The notes beneath the pieces were generated by a model, which ran no database searches, was not told the origin of the DNA, and worked only from the letters and a program-made list of their open reading frames with translations. The translations under genes and the position numbers were made by a program. Shown here in pieces: positions 1 to 5,062 of a stretch of DNA of 5,062 nt. The stretch lies in assembly GCA_947177085.1 (NCBI GenBank), contig CAMWTD010000166.1:1-5062 (forward strand), written 5' to 3'. The first letter of the stretch is position 1; each line of letters starts with the position of its first letter. This stretch comes from an uncultured Desulfovibrio sp. (GTDB lineage: Bacteria > Desulfobacterota > Desulfovibrionia > Desulfovibrionales > Desulfovibrionaceae).

Positions 1-85
1 TTGCGGCGTTTCGGGGGCGCGGCGGTGATTATAAGCGCCCGCGGCGGGCGGGGGGGCCCGGAAGCGTCAGCCGGGCTACGCCGGA
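1..85. other. Left-edge region with no recognisable gene
   Basis: This stretch is very G-rich, including a run of seven G at 50-56. A plus-strand frame stays open from base 1, but its translation is low-complexity Gly/Arg with no recognisable motif. It may be the spacer between the broken barrel gene and whatever lies left of the window. The only structure I can support is the hairpin at 36-50. Confidence 0.5.
27..50 (-). terminator. GC-rich hairpin, weak candidate terminator of the barrel gene
   Basis: CGCCCG (36-41) and CGGGCG (45-50) form a perfect 6-bp stem around a 3-nt loop. On the minus strand it lies about 35 nt past the stop codon of the outer-membrane gene. It is followed by CTTATAATCA, which is T-rich but not a real U tract, so intrinsic termination would be weak. 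The same TTATAAT also resembles a -10 box for a minus-strand gene beyond the window, but I see no -35 at normal spacing. Confidence 0.25.
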
Positions 86-774
86 CTAGAAAGTATAGCG
101 GATGCCGAGGCTGAATTCGTTGGCGTAGGGGGCCATGCCGATCTTGTATTCCTGGCCGTAGATGGTCTTTTCCGTCTCGTGATAGCCAAGGCCCACGAAG
201 CGGTAGGCGGGATCGGCGGAGAGATTGTCGGTGATGGCATAGGCCACCCCCGCGCCCACATTCCAGGCAAGGACCGTCTGCATGTCGTTGAAGGTGTCGC
301 TAGCGGACTGACCGTTGACCTCCAAGGAAGGCTCATACTTGCTTTCGATAAAGCCCATGCCGCTGCCCGCGCCCACATAGGGGGTGAAGGCGGTGTCATT
401 GTGGAAATCCCAGTAGGCGTTGAGGAAGAGCGTCTGGAGATTCCACTGGCCCTTGAGGTCGCCCGAAACCCCTTCCGGCCACTTAACGTCTCAGGAAGTG
501 GCGGCATTGGAGCGGATGGCGTACTCGATTTCCGCGCGCACGGGAATCTGGCGCACGGGAGAGAAGTCATGGCCGATGAACACGCCGCCGACGGTGTTCT
601 GCGTGGAGTCGCTGATGTCAAAAATGGGCGACAGGTTTGAGTTTTTGGAAATCTGGCCCGTGCTCTGGATGGAGTCGATGCACTTCAGGCCCACTTAAAG
701 CCATTGTCCGCGGCAGCCGCGGGCAGGGCGAACGCAAGGACGAGCGCCAACGCAAGAACTGTTTTCCTGAACAT
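86..774 (-). pseudogene. Outer-membrane beta-barrel protein gene, broken by a frameshift and a stop codon
   Basis: Reading starts at ATG 774-772 behind a good RBS. It gives a clear Sec signal peptide (MFRK, then a hydrophobic LALALVLAFAL core, then PAAAA|DNG, cleavage near residue 22). After Phe26 one base is missing between 697 and 694, so the original frame stops at TGA 687-685. The +1-corrected frame resumes at 694 with VGLKCIDSIQSTG and reads through typical alternating barrel strands. It meets an in-frame TGA at 493-491 (residue about 95), then continues without another stop to TAG 88-86. The last residues are GIRYTF, the aromatic C-terminal signature recognised by the BAM machinery. Repaired, the product would be about 229 residues, a normal size for 8-strand opacity/OmpA-like porins. 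Everything between the lesions still looks like coding sequence, so the damage is recent or is sequencing error. Specific function unknown. The TGA sits in NAATS-stop-DVKWPEG and could be a former TGG Trp codon. As written, only a 29-residue product is expected. Confidence 0.85.
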
Positions 775-779
775 GGTTT

Positions 780-785
780 CCTCCC
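780..785 (-). promoter_or_regulatory. Ribosome binding site of the barrel gene
   Basis: GGGAGG on the minus strand lies 5 nt before ATG 774. This fixes the start at the signal peptide. The ATG at 894 in the same frame would add 40 hydrophilic residues ahead of the signal sequence and is therefore not chosen, although it also has a GGAGGG at 907-902. Confidence 0.75.
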
Positions 786-911
786 TTCGTGGATGTGCCG
801 TGTCAGGGAAATCCCCTCCACGGCAGGAATAATTTTGTCCGACTCCAAGGCCGGGCGCAGTGGGCCTTCCCCGTGATGCCCCGCCGGACCGCATGACCCG
901 GCCCTCCAGCG

Positions 912-941
912 CTACATTTTCAGCATGGATGCTCCCTCCTT
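912..941 (-). other. Strong Shine-Dalgarno with a four-codon ORF (Met-Leu-Lys-Met)
   Basis: On the minus strand AAGGAGG (941-935) is a perfect match to the anti-Shine-Dalgarno. It sits 8 nt before ATG 926-924, which opens ATG CTG AAA ATG and closes at TAG 914-912. The rest of 775-911 holds no other complete gene. It contains a second RBS-like GGAGGG (907-902) 7 nt before ATG 894, plus two short hairpins (847-852/863-868 and 883-887/898-902). It could be a leader peptide in the 5' transcript of the barrel gene, the residue of a deleted gene start, or chance. I cannot tell these apart. Confidence 0.25.
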
Positions 942-954
942 CCGGGAATTACCT

Positions 955-1031
955 CGTACTTACGGTACTATCGTACCTGTTTTTTTGAGACAGTTACGAT
1001 AGTACCGATTTTTTGTCAATCCGTTGGGTAC
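955..1031. promoter_or_regulatory. GTAC-centred palindrome array, probable operator of the adjacent repressor
   Basis: Two 14-bp elements stand out. GGTAC-TATC-GTACC at 964-977 is a perfect palindrome around 4 nt. GTTAC-GATA-GTACC at 993-1006 is its inverted near-copy with one mismatch. Their centres are 29 bp apart. A smaller palindrome, CGTA-CT-TACG (955-964), overlaps the left edge. A further GGTAC half-site lies at 1027-1031, just before the regulator's ATG. GTAC occurs five times (956, 965, 973, 1002, 1028) in 76 bp. The array is AT-rich within GC-rich DNA. It includes a plus-strand TTGAGA (985-990) and a minus-strand perfect TTGACA (1019-1014), both plausible -35 boxes, though the -10 partners are poor (ATTTTT and TAACTG at 17-bp spacing). 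Location and dyad symmetry suit autorepression by the XRE protein starting at 1041, and possibly divergent control of the minus strand. This is inference. Confidence 0.6.
963..1014 (+). repeat. 13-bp perfect inverted repeat, potential hairpin followed by a T run
   Basis: CGGTACTATCGTA (963-975) is the exact reverse complement of TACGATAGTACCG (995-1007). After one mismatch the stem can continue with CTGT (977-980) against ACAG (990-993), leaving a 9-nt T-rich loop. The plus strand then reads A followed by six T (1009-1014), so on that strand it has the form of an intrinsic terminator upstream of the repressor gene. The other strand has no T run after the stem. The arms coincide with the two palindromic sites, so operator use explains the symmetry at least as well as an RNA hairpin does. 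Confidence 0.7.
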
Positions 1032-1040
1032 GCTCGCGGC

Positions 1041-1304
1041 ATGAAAGCCTGCCCCCACCTTCTGGAAGCCTTGGCAAATACCGTGGAACGACTGCGCAAA
1101 GAGCGGAAGCTGACAAAAACAGCCCTCGCCGACTTCGCGGACCTGCAGGCGGGCTATGTGCGCGGCATCACCAAAGGCAGGAGAAATCCTACCGTGACGA
1201 CGATGTATGCGATTTGTGAGGCGCTTGGCGTTCCAACGTCCAGATTTTTTGACATGGTGGACGAGGAAAGAAAACGACTTTCCGCCGAACGGAACGAACC
1301 GTAA
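1041..1304 (+). CDS. Small XRE-family helix-turn-helix regulator
   Basis: An 87-residue single-domain DNA-binding protein. The five-helix HTH_3/XRE fold covers about residues 7-70. Helix 1 holds NTVERLRKERKLT, helix 2 is KTALADFA, and the recognition helix is LQAGYVRGITKG (35-46). The hallmark NPTVTTMYAICEALGV (49-64) follows. After FFDM the tail is short and charged (residues 71-87), with no ligand, protease or membrane domain. Solo XRE proteins of 75-95 residues are usually dimeric auto-repressors; restriction-modification controller proteins and phage repressors are the best-known types, but no such partner genes are visible here. The start is the only in-frame ATG ahead of the domain. No in-frame alternative exists back to 1008, yet no Shine-Dalgarno precedes it, suggesting non-SD or leaderless initiation. 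Codon use is odd: AGA/AGG/CGA for Arg and AAA for Lys are common, whereas ptsI prefers CGC, which hints at horizontal origin. The palindrome array lies directly upstream. Target genes are unknown. Confidence 0.88.
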   Translation: MKACPHLLEALANTVERLRKERKLTKTALADFADLQAGYVRGITKGRRNPTVTTMYAICEALGVPTSRFFDMVDEERKRLSAERNEP

Positions 1305-1336
1305 AAAAGAGGAATGGCCCCTCGCCACTGTCCTCT
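1303..1336 (-). terminator. Minus-strand terminator-like hairpin just after the regulator gene
   Basis: AGAGGA (1308-1313) pairs with TCCTCT (1331-1336). Inside it TGGC (1315-1318) pairs with GCCA (1324-1327) around CCCTC, with a small asymmetric internal loop. On the minus strand the stem runs into six T (from the A run 1303-1308), the layout of an intrinsic terminator. On the plus strand a C run follows, so it would not stop transcription leaving the regulator gene. No minus-strand gene ends here, so it would only stop antisense transcripts. It may also be chance. Confidence 0.35.
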
Positions 1337-1343
1337 CCCCCCG

Positions 1344-1372
1344 TGGACGCCCGCGCCCTCTCCATGTAAGAT
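1344..1372 (+). promoter_or_regulatory. Possible sigma-70 promoter of the ptsH-ptsI cluster
   Basis: TGGACG (1344-1349) and TAAGAT (1367-1372) are separated by 17 bp and match the -35 and -10 consensus at 4 of 6 positions each. Transcription would begin near 1379, giving a very short 5' leader that just includes the GGAGA at 1379-1383. Read-through from the upstream regulator gene is the alternative, because no plus-strand terminator is visible in the 86-bp gap. Confidence 0.25.
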
Positions 1373-1390
1373 GGCGGCGGAGACACCGAC

Positions 1391-1681
1391 ATGCCCCATT
1401 CCATCCGCGAGACGCCCCGGGGCCTCGCCCTGAACCTCATCCTCAACCTGCGCGGCGGCCTGCATTCGCGCCCGGCCGCGCGGCTTGCCAAGGCGGCGCG
1501 CCGGTACTCCTCGGACATCCGCTGCATCACTGAGACCGGGGAGGCCGACGCCAAGAGCATGCTTGACCTGCTCTCGCTGGCCCCCGGGGCCAATGCGCAG
1601 GTGCTGCTGCTCGCCAATGGCGAGGACGCGCGCGAGGCCCTGCTCGACCTCGGCGCTGTGCTCGCCGACATGCAGGAATGA
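1391..1681 (+). CDS. ptsH: Phosphocarrier protein HPr of the PTS
   Basis: A 96-residue cytoplasmic phosphocarrier that accepts a phosphoryl group from enzyme I on a histidine and passes it to EIIA domains of sugar or regulatory PTS branches. The active-site motif is GGLHSRPAA, with the phospho-His at residue 25 and the partner Arg at 27. Around residues 52-64, ADAKSMLDLLSLA matches the second HPr signature. Ser56 lies at the position of regulatory Ser46 of Bacillus HPr, the target of HPr kinase. The N-terminus is about 10 residues longer than the classic 85-88-residue HPr, which begins near LNLILNLRG. GGAGA at 1379-1383, 7 nt upstream, supports the ATG. The stop is 1 nt before the ptsI start, so the two are almost certainly co-translated. 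No EII component lies in the window, so the downstream acceptor is not visible. The presence of Ser56 does not prove that a kinase exists. Confidence 0.95.
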   Translation: MPHSIRETPRGLALNLILNLRGGLHSRPAARLAKAARRYSSDIRCITETGEADAKSMLDLLSLAPGANAQVLLLANGEDAREALLDLGAVLADMQE

Positions 1682-1682
1682 C

Positions 1683-3452
1683 ATGGCGCGCGCGGTCATC
1701 TACGGCATCCCCGTCTCACCCGGGCTCGCGCTGGGGGCCATCCGCCGGCTGCACGGCGCATCAAGCGGCGAGCGCCGCCATATAGCGGTCGAGGACATCC
1801 CCGCCGAGGAGGAAACCCTGCGCCGGGCCGTGGCCGCGGTGCGCGCGGGACTGGAAAAAACCCTGGCCGGGCTGCCGCCGGCCCTGGCCGATTATGGCGA
1901 AATCGTGACGGCCCAGATGGAGCTCGCGAGCGACCCGCGCCTCATGGGCACGGCGCTCGCCCGCATCCGCCACCGCAAGATTTGCGCCGCCTGGGCTCTT
2001 GAGGAGACGGTGGAGGAGCTGTGCGAACTCTTCCGCGGCATGGACGACCCCTACCTGCGCGACCGGGCGCAGGATGTGCGCGCCATGGGCCTGCGCCTCG
2101 CCGAGGCCCTGCGCGGCGAGGGGGCCCCGCGAGGCGACGCTTCCGCGGGCATCCTCGCGGCCGAGGACCTTTCCCCGGCCGACGTCATGGAGCTTGACAC
2201 CGCAAGCATCCTTGGCATCCTCACCGCCGAGGGCGGCCCCACCTCGCACACGGCCATCCTTGCGCGCAGCCTGCGCGTGCCCGCGCTCACGGGCGTCACG
2301 GGCCTGCCGGAGGCGGCTCGGGACGGCGAAAACGTCATCGTGGACGGGCTTTCCGGCCGCGTGCTGCTTGCGCCTGACGAGGCGGACCTTGCCGCCTACC
2401 ATAAACGGAAGGCCGCCTACGAAAGTTTTGAGCTTGAGACCCGGGCGGCGGCCGTGCTCCCCGCCGAAAGCCGGGACGGCGTGCGCGTGTCCGTGCGCGC
2501 CAATCTGGAGAACGCGAGGGAACTTGACGACCTTCCCGCCCTGGGACCGGACGGGGTGGGCCTCTACCGCACGGAATTTTCCTATCTCGGCCGGGAGCTC
2601 CCCGGCGAGGAGGAGCTTTTCGCCGAATATGCGGCCGTGGCCGCCCGCGTGGCCCCGCTGCCGGTCATCTTCCGCACGCTGGACGTGGGCGCGGACAAGG
2701 CCCTTGCCGCGCACGCGGCCCTGCGCGAGCCAAACCCGGCCCTTGGGCTGCGCGGCATCCGCTTCTGCCTCGCCCATGAGGACATGTTCCGCACCCAGCT
2801 CCGCGCGCTGCTCCGCGCCGGGGCCACGGGCAACGTGGCGCTCATGCTGCCCATGATCACGGATTGCCGCGAGGTGCGCGGCGTGCGCCGCATCCTCCAC
2901 GAGCTCAGGCACGAACTCGCGGCGCAAGGTCTGGCCCATGCCGCCCGCCTGCCCCTGGGCGTCATGGTGGAGACGCCGGCCGCCGTGCTCACGGCGGACA
3001 GCCTGGCGCGCGAGTGCGATTTTTTCAGCGTCGGGACCAATGACCTCATCCACTACCTCATGGCCATTGATCGCAACAACCGCCATGTGGCGTATCTGCA
3101 CGAGCCCCTGCACCCCGCGGCGGTGCGATCGCTCAAGCAGGTGGTGGACGCGGCCCACCGCGAGGGAATCCCGGTCTCGGTCTGCGGGGAATTCGCGGCC
3201 GATCCCTACGGCGTGGCCCTGCTGCTCGGCATGGGCATCGACGCCCTTTCGGCAGCGCCGCGCTTTGTGCCCGGCATCAAGCACATGCTGCGCAAGCTCG
3301 ATGCGGACGGCTGCGCCGAGCTGGTCCACACGGTGCTCACCCTGCCCGACGCGGCCACGAGCCGTCAGGTCATCCACGAGCGCCTGCGCCGCGCCCTCGG
3401 GCAGGAGCTTTCCTTCCTCGCAACCAATCACGCAACACCCGGGACGCCATGA
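1683..3452 (+). CDS. ptsI: PTS enzyme I (phosphoenolpyruvate-protein phosphotransferase)
   Basis: Enzyme I takes phosphate from PEP and phosphorylates HPr, the first step of the PTS relay in the cytoplasm. The product is 589 residues (E. coli 575). The N-terminal HPr-binding and phospho-His region spans about 1-230, with the motif GGPTSHTAILARS and the phosphorylated His at 189, the same number as in E. coli. The C-terminal PEP-binding TIM barrel (about 255-575) has GVGLYRTEF (Arg296), RTLDVGADK (Arg331), MVETPAA (Glu430), SVGTNDLIHY (Asn453, Asp454), DRNN (Arg464) and SVCGEFA with the catalytic Cys501. All expected substrate and metal residues are present, so it should be active. There is no fused EIIA, HPr or GAF domain. 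The frame is open back to 1485, but homology begins at MARAVIYGIPVSPG, right after the ptsH stop, with AGGA at 1673-1676 as RBS. The stop overlaps the smpB start in ATGA. Confidence 0.97.
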   Translation: MARAVIYGIPVSPGLALGAIRRLHGASSGERRHIAVEDIPAEEETLRRAVAAVRAGLEKTLAGLPPALADYGEIVTAQMELASDPRLMGTALARIRHRKICAAWALEETVEELCELFRGMDDPYLRDRAQDVRAMGLRLAEALRGEGAPRGDASAGILAAEDLSPADVMELDTASILGILTAEGGPTSHTAILARSLRVPALTGVTGLPEAARDGENVIVDGLSGRVLLAPDEADLAAYHKRKAAYESFELETRAAAVLPAESRDGVRVSVRANLENARELDDLPALGPDGVGLYRTEFSYLGRELPGEEELFAEYAAVAARVAPLPVIFRTLDVGADKALAAHAALREPNPALGLRGIRFCLAHEDMFRTQLRALLRAGATGNVALMLPMITDCREVRGVRRILHELRHELAAQGLAHAARLPLGVMVETPAAVLTADSLARECDFFSVGTNDLIHYLMAIDRNNRHVAYLHEPLHPAAVRSLKQVVDAAHREGIPVSVCGEFAADPYGVALLLGMGIDALSAAPRFVPGIKHMLRKLDADGCAELVHTVLTLPDAATSRQVIHERLRRALGQELSFLATNHATPGTP

Positions 3453-3904
3453 GCAAGAAAACCCCCTCCGCGGCCATTGCCGTCAACAAGAAGGCGCGTC
3501 ATCTCTATGAGCTCTCGGAATTCCTGGAGGCTGGAATTTCCCTGACCGGGCCCGAGGTCAAGAGCATACGCGCGGGCAAGGTGAACTTCATCGACAGCTA
3601 TGTGGAGTTCCGCCAGGGCGAGGCGTGGCTCGTCTCGCTCCATGTGGCCCCTTACGCCAATGCGGGCTATGCCCAGCAGGACCCGGACAGGCCCCGCCGC
3701 CTGCTTCTCCACGCGCGCGAGATCGGCCGTCTTGCGGGAACCGTGGCCCAGAAGGGCCTCACCGTCGTGCCCGTGCGCCTCTATTTCAGCCGCGGCAAGA
3801 TCAAGGTGGAAATCGCCCTCGGCCGGGGCAAGAAGCTCCACGACCACCGGGAGACCCTCAAGCGCCGTGCCGAGGAAAGGGACATGGCGCGCGAACTGGC
3901 CTGA
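3449..3904 (+). CDS. smpB: SsrA-binding protein SmpB
   Basis: SmpB binds tmRNA (SsrA) and carries it into stalled ribosomes, where trans-translation releases the ribosome and tags the unfinished protein for degradation. The 151 residues match the usual 150-160. AVNKKARHLYEL (11-22) starts the oligonucleotide-binding barrel, GISLTGPEVKSIRAGKVN (29-46) is the family signature, and HVAPY (65-69) and the DPDRPRRLLLH stretch (78-88) follow. The basic tail GRGKKLHDHRETLKRR (125-140) becomes helical in the mRNA channel of the ribosome. Nothing is missing. The start ATG shares 4 nt with the ptsI stop and has no strong RBS of its own, so translation probably depends on ribosomes ending ptsI. The tmRNA gene is not in this window. 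Confidence 0.97.
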   Translation: MSKKTPSAAIAVNKKARHLYELSEFLEAGISLTGPEVKSIRAGKVNFIDSYVEFRQGEAWLVSLHVAPYANAGYAQQDPDRPRRLLLHAREIGRLAGTVAQKGLTVVPVRLYFSRGKIKVEIALGRGKKLHDHRETLKRRAEERDMARELA

Positions 3905-3916
3905 TCCGGGGACACG

Positions 3917-5062
3917 ATGCGCGCCCCGCCGCTTTCGCCGCCGCTGGTGTGGCAGGTGGGCCTGCTTCTTTTCTGCGCGGGCATCCTCGCCGCGCTCTGG
4001 CCCGTGGAAGGCCTGTGCGCCGCGCTCCTGCTCCTTCTCGCCGACCGCCGCTTCAGGACGCCCGGGCGCGCCCTTATGGCCTTCGTCCTCTGCGCCGCCG
4101 GGCTTGGGGTTGGCATGTGGCAGCTTGCGCCGCTGCGTTCTCCCGCGCCCGAACCCGCGTGGATGACATCCCACGAGGGCGGGGGTCGGGCGCAGGCCCC
4201 GCGCGTCTGCGGCGTGGCGCGCCATGTGCAGGGCCTCACGGACGGGCGGGTGCGCGTCATCCTCGAGGATGTGCGCCCCGAGGCCGGGGGCGAGGCCCTG
4301 GCGGGCTATTGCGCCTGGACATGGGATGAGCCGGCCTTCTGGCCGCTTGCCGGGCAAAGGCTCTGCGTGAGCCGCCGCCCCGTCCCCCTGCGCGGCTTTG
4401 CCAACGCCCCGGAGCCGGGGCAGGAAGCCGGGTGGGCCGCGCAAGGCGTATACTGGCGGCTGTGGAGCCGGGCGTGGAGCGGCGAGCCCGACTTCGCCGG
4501 CGAGGGGAGCGCTGCCGCGCGCCTGCGCGAGGCACTGCGCCGGGACCTGCTTAGCGCGCTCCTGCCGGAGGGGCCGCGCCGAGACCCCCTGCCGCAGGCG
4601 AGGGCCATCGTCCCGGCGCTGCTCTTCGGGGACCGCTCCTTCCTGAGCCATGACACCATGGAGGTCTTTTCCGCCGCTGGCCTCGCGCACAGCCTTGCCC
4701 TTTCGGGGCAGCACCTCGCCCTCGCCGGGCTCATCGGGCTCTTCAGCATCCTTGTGCTGGCGCGGCTCAAGCCCGGCATCTACCTCTTCCGGGCGCGCTC
4801 CGTGTGGGTGGCGCTGGCGAGCCTGCCCCCGGCGCTGGCCTATCTCTGGCTCGGGAATGCCCCGGCCTCGCTTGTGCGCGCCGCCTGTATGCTCGGCTTC
4901 ATGACCCTGTGGCTCCTCAGGGAGCGCACGGCAACGGCGCTGGACGCCCTTTTTGCCGCGCTCGGCTGCATCGTGCTCGCCGACCCGCTGAGCCTCTTCG
5001 ACCTCAGCCTCCAGCTTTCGGTCATGTGCGTGGCCGTCCTCTGCCTCTGGATGCCCGCGTTG
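3917..5062 (+). CDS. comEC: ComEC/Rec2-family DNA uptake channel protein, 5' part (cut by window end)
   Basis: ComEC proteins form the inner-membrane channel that passes single-stranded DNA into the cytoplasm in natural transformation. The first 382 residues are present and the frame is open to the last base. Hydrophobic segments at about 10-30, 32-42 and 50-70 are followed by a soluble region (about 75-200) corresponding to the DUF4131 OB-fold domain. The Competence domain then begins: IVPALLFGDRSFLS (231-244), GLAHSLALSGQHLALAG (255-271, the ALSG.H hallmark), ASLVRAACML (317-326) and DPLSLFDLSLQLSV (356-369). Further membrane helices run to the edge. The metallo-beta-lactamase-like C-terminal domain found in many family members would lie outside the window. 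ATG 3917 has GGGGA at 3908-3912 and begins 12 nt after the smpB stop, so it is probably in the same transcript. Many bacteria keep comEC without being known to transform, so the gene alone does not show competence. Confidence 0.93.
   Translation, partial: MRAPPLSPPLVWQVGLLLFCAGILAALWPVEGLCAALLLLLADRRFRTPGRALMAFVLCAAGLGVGMWQLAPLRSPAPEPAWMTSHEGGGRAQAPRVCGVARHVQGLTDGRVRVILEDVRPEAGGEALAGYCAWTWDEPAFWPLAGQRLCVSRRPVPLRGFANAPEPGQEAGWAAQGVYWRLWSRAWSGEPDFAGEGSAAARLREALRRDLLSALLPEGPRRDPLPQARAIVPALLFGDRSFLSHDTMEVFSAAGLAHSLALSGQHLALAGLIGLFSILVLARLKPGIYLFRARSVWVALASLPPALAYLWLGNAPASLVRAACMLGFMTLWLLRERTATALDALFAALGCIVLADPLSLFDLSLQLSVMCVAVLCLWMPAL

Noticed and set aside
491..493. TGA in the porin gene as a selenocysteine codon
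   Set aside because: Selenocysteine is not expected in a barrel strand or loop of this family, I see no clear SECIS-like hairpin just downstream, and the gene is already broken by a frameshift. A Trp-to-stop change is simpler.
179..640. 153-codon plus-strand ORF opposite the broken porin
   Set aside because: The minus strand clearly encodes barrel strands and a BAM signal. The plus-strand translation has no family resemblance and no RBS.
685..894. Alternative porin start at ATG 894 with its own RBS-like GGAGGG
   Set aside because: It would put 40 charged, Gly/Arg-rich residues before a perfect signal peptide. ATG 774 has a good RBS and gives a normal signal sequence.
963..1007. Inverted repeat as ends of an insertion sequence or MITE
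   Set aside because: Only 19 bp lie between the arms, and there is no target duplication or transposase. The arms are themselves palindromic, which fits protein-binding sites better.
1485..1682. N-terminal extension of enzyme I back to 1485
   Set aside because: That stretch lies in another frame of ptsH and encodes Arg/Pro/Ser-rich sequence. Enzyme I homology starts exactly at 1683.
1761..3431. Very long (556-codon) minus-strand open frame opposite ptsI
   Set aside because: High-GC genes with C/G third positions leave long antisense frames. The translation is rich in Arg, Gly, His and Ala with no recognisable domain, while the plus-strand ptsI has every catalytic motif.
3428..4714. Long (428-codon) minus-strand open frame opposite smpB and comEC
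   Set aside because: Same cause. It lies opposite two well-supported genes and has no domain-like features.
1..5062. CRISPR arrays, tRNA, rRNA or tmRNA genes
   Set aside because: I saw no regularly spaced repeats, cloverleaf-type sequence, rRNA-like sequence or tmRNA tag-coding region on either strand.

Overview
The window looks like a piece of a GC-rich, Gram-negative bacterial chromosome. Signs of a Gram-negative are an outer-membrane beta-barrel gene ending in a C-terminal Tyr-Thr-Phe and strong Shine-Dalgarno sites. The run HPr, enzyme I, SmpB, ComEC, together with strong C/G third-position bias, recalls Desulfovibrio and its relatives (Desulfovibrionaceae). That placement comes from memory of gene order and style, not from a search, and is moderate at best.

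Layout. Positions 1-85 hold no recognisable gene, only a GC hairpin. Positions 86-774, minus strand, hold a broken outer-membrane beta-barrel gene. Its signal peptide, RBS and barrel end are intact, but it carries a one-base frameshift just after the signal peptide and an in-frame TGA about 40% of the way along. Positions 775-1040 form a divergent intergenic region. It contains a strong RBS in front of a four-codon ORF (minus strand) and an AT-rich patch with a 13-bp perfect inverted repeat whose arms are themselves 14-bp palindromes or near-palindromes built on GTAC. Positions 1041-1304, plus strand, encode a small single-domain XRE-type repressor with codon use unlike its neighbours. That repressor is the likely ligand of the palindromes.

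From 1391 to the end lies a tightly packed plus-strand cluster. It comprises HPr (ptsH), enzyme I (ptsI) 1 nt later, smpB overlapping ptsI by the 4-nt ATGA, and comEC 12 nt after smpB, running off the right edge after 382 codons. HPr and enzyme I form the general part of the PEP phosphotransferase relay. SmpB is the tmRNA partner in ribosome rescue. ComEC is the inner-membrane DNA-uptake channel. The last two are probably linked to the PTS genes by shared transcription and translation coupling rather than by function.

The housekeeping genes are ordinary and well conserved. The unexplained part is 890-1310: the repressor, its palindrome array, the mini-ORF and a minus-strand terminator-like hairpin behind the repressor gene. 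I see no convincing new multi-gene system. The best candidate for follow-up is the repressor and its operator array, which resemble a small autoregulated switch next to a decaying outer-membrane gene.
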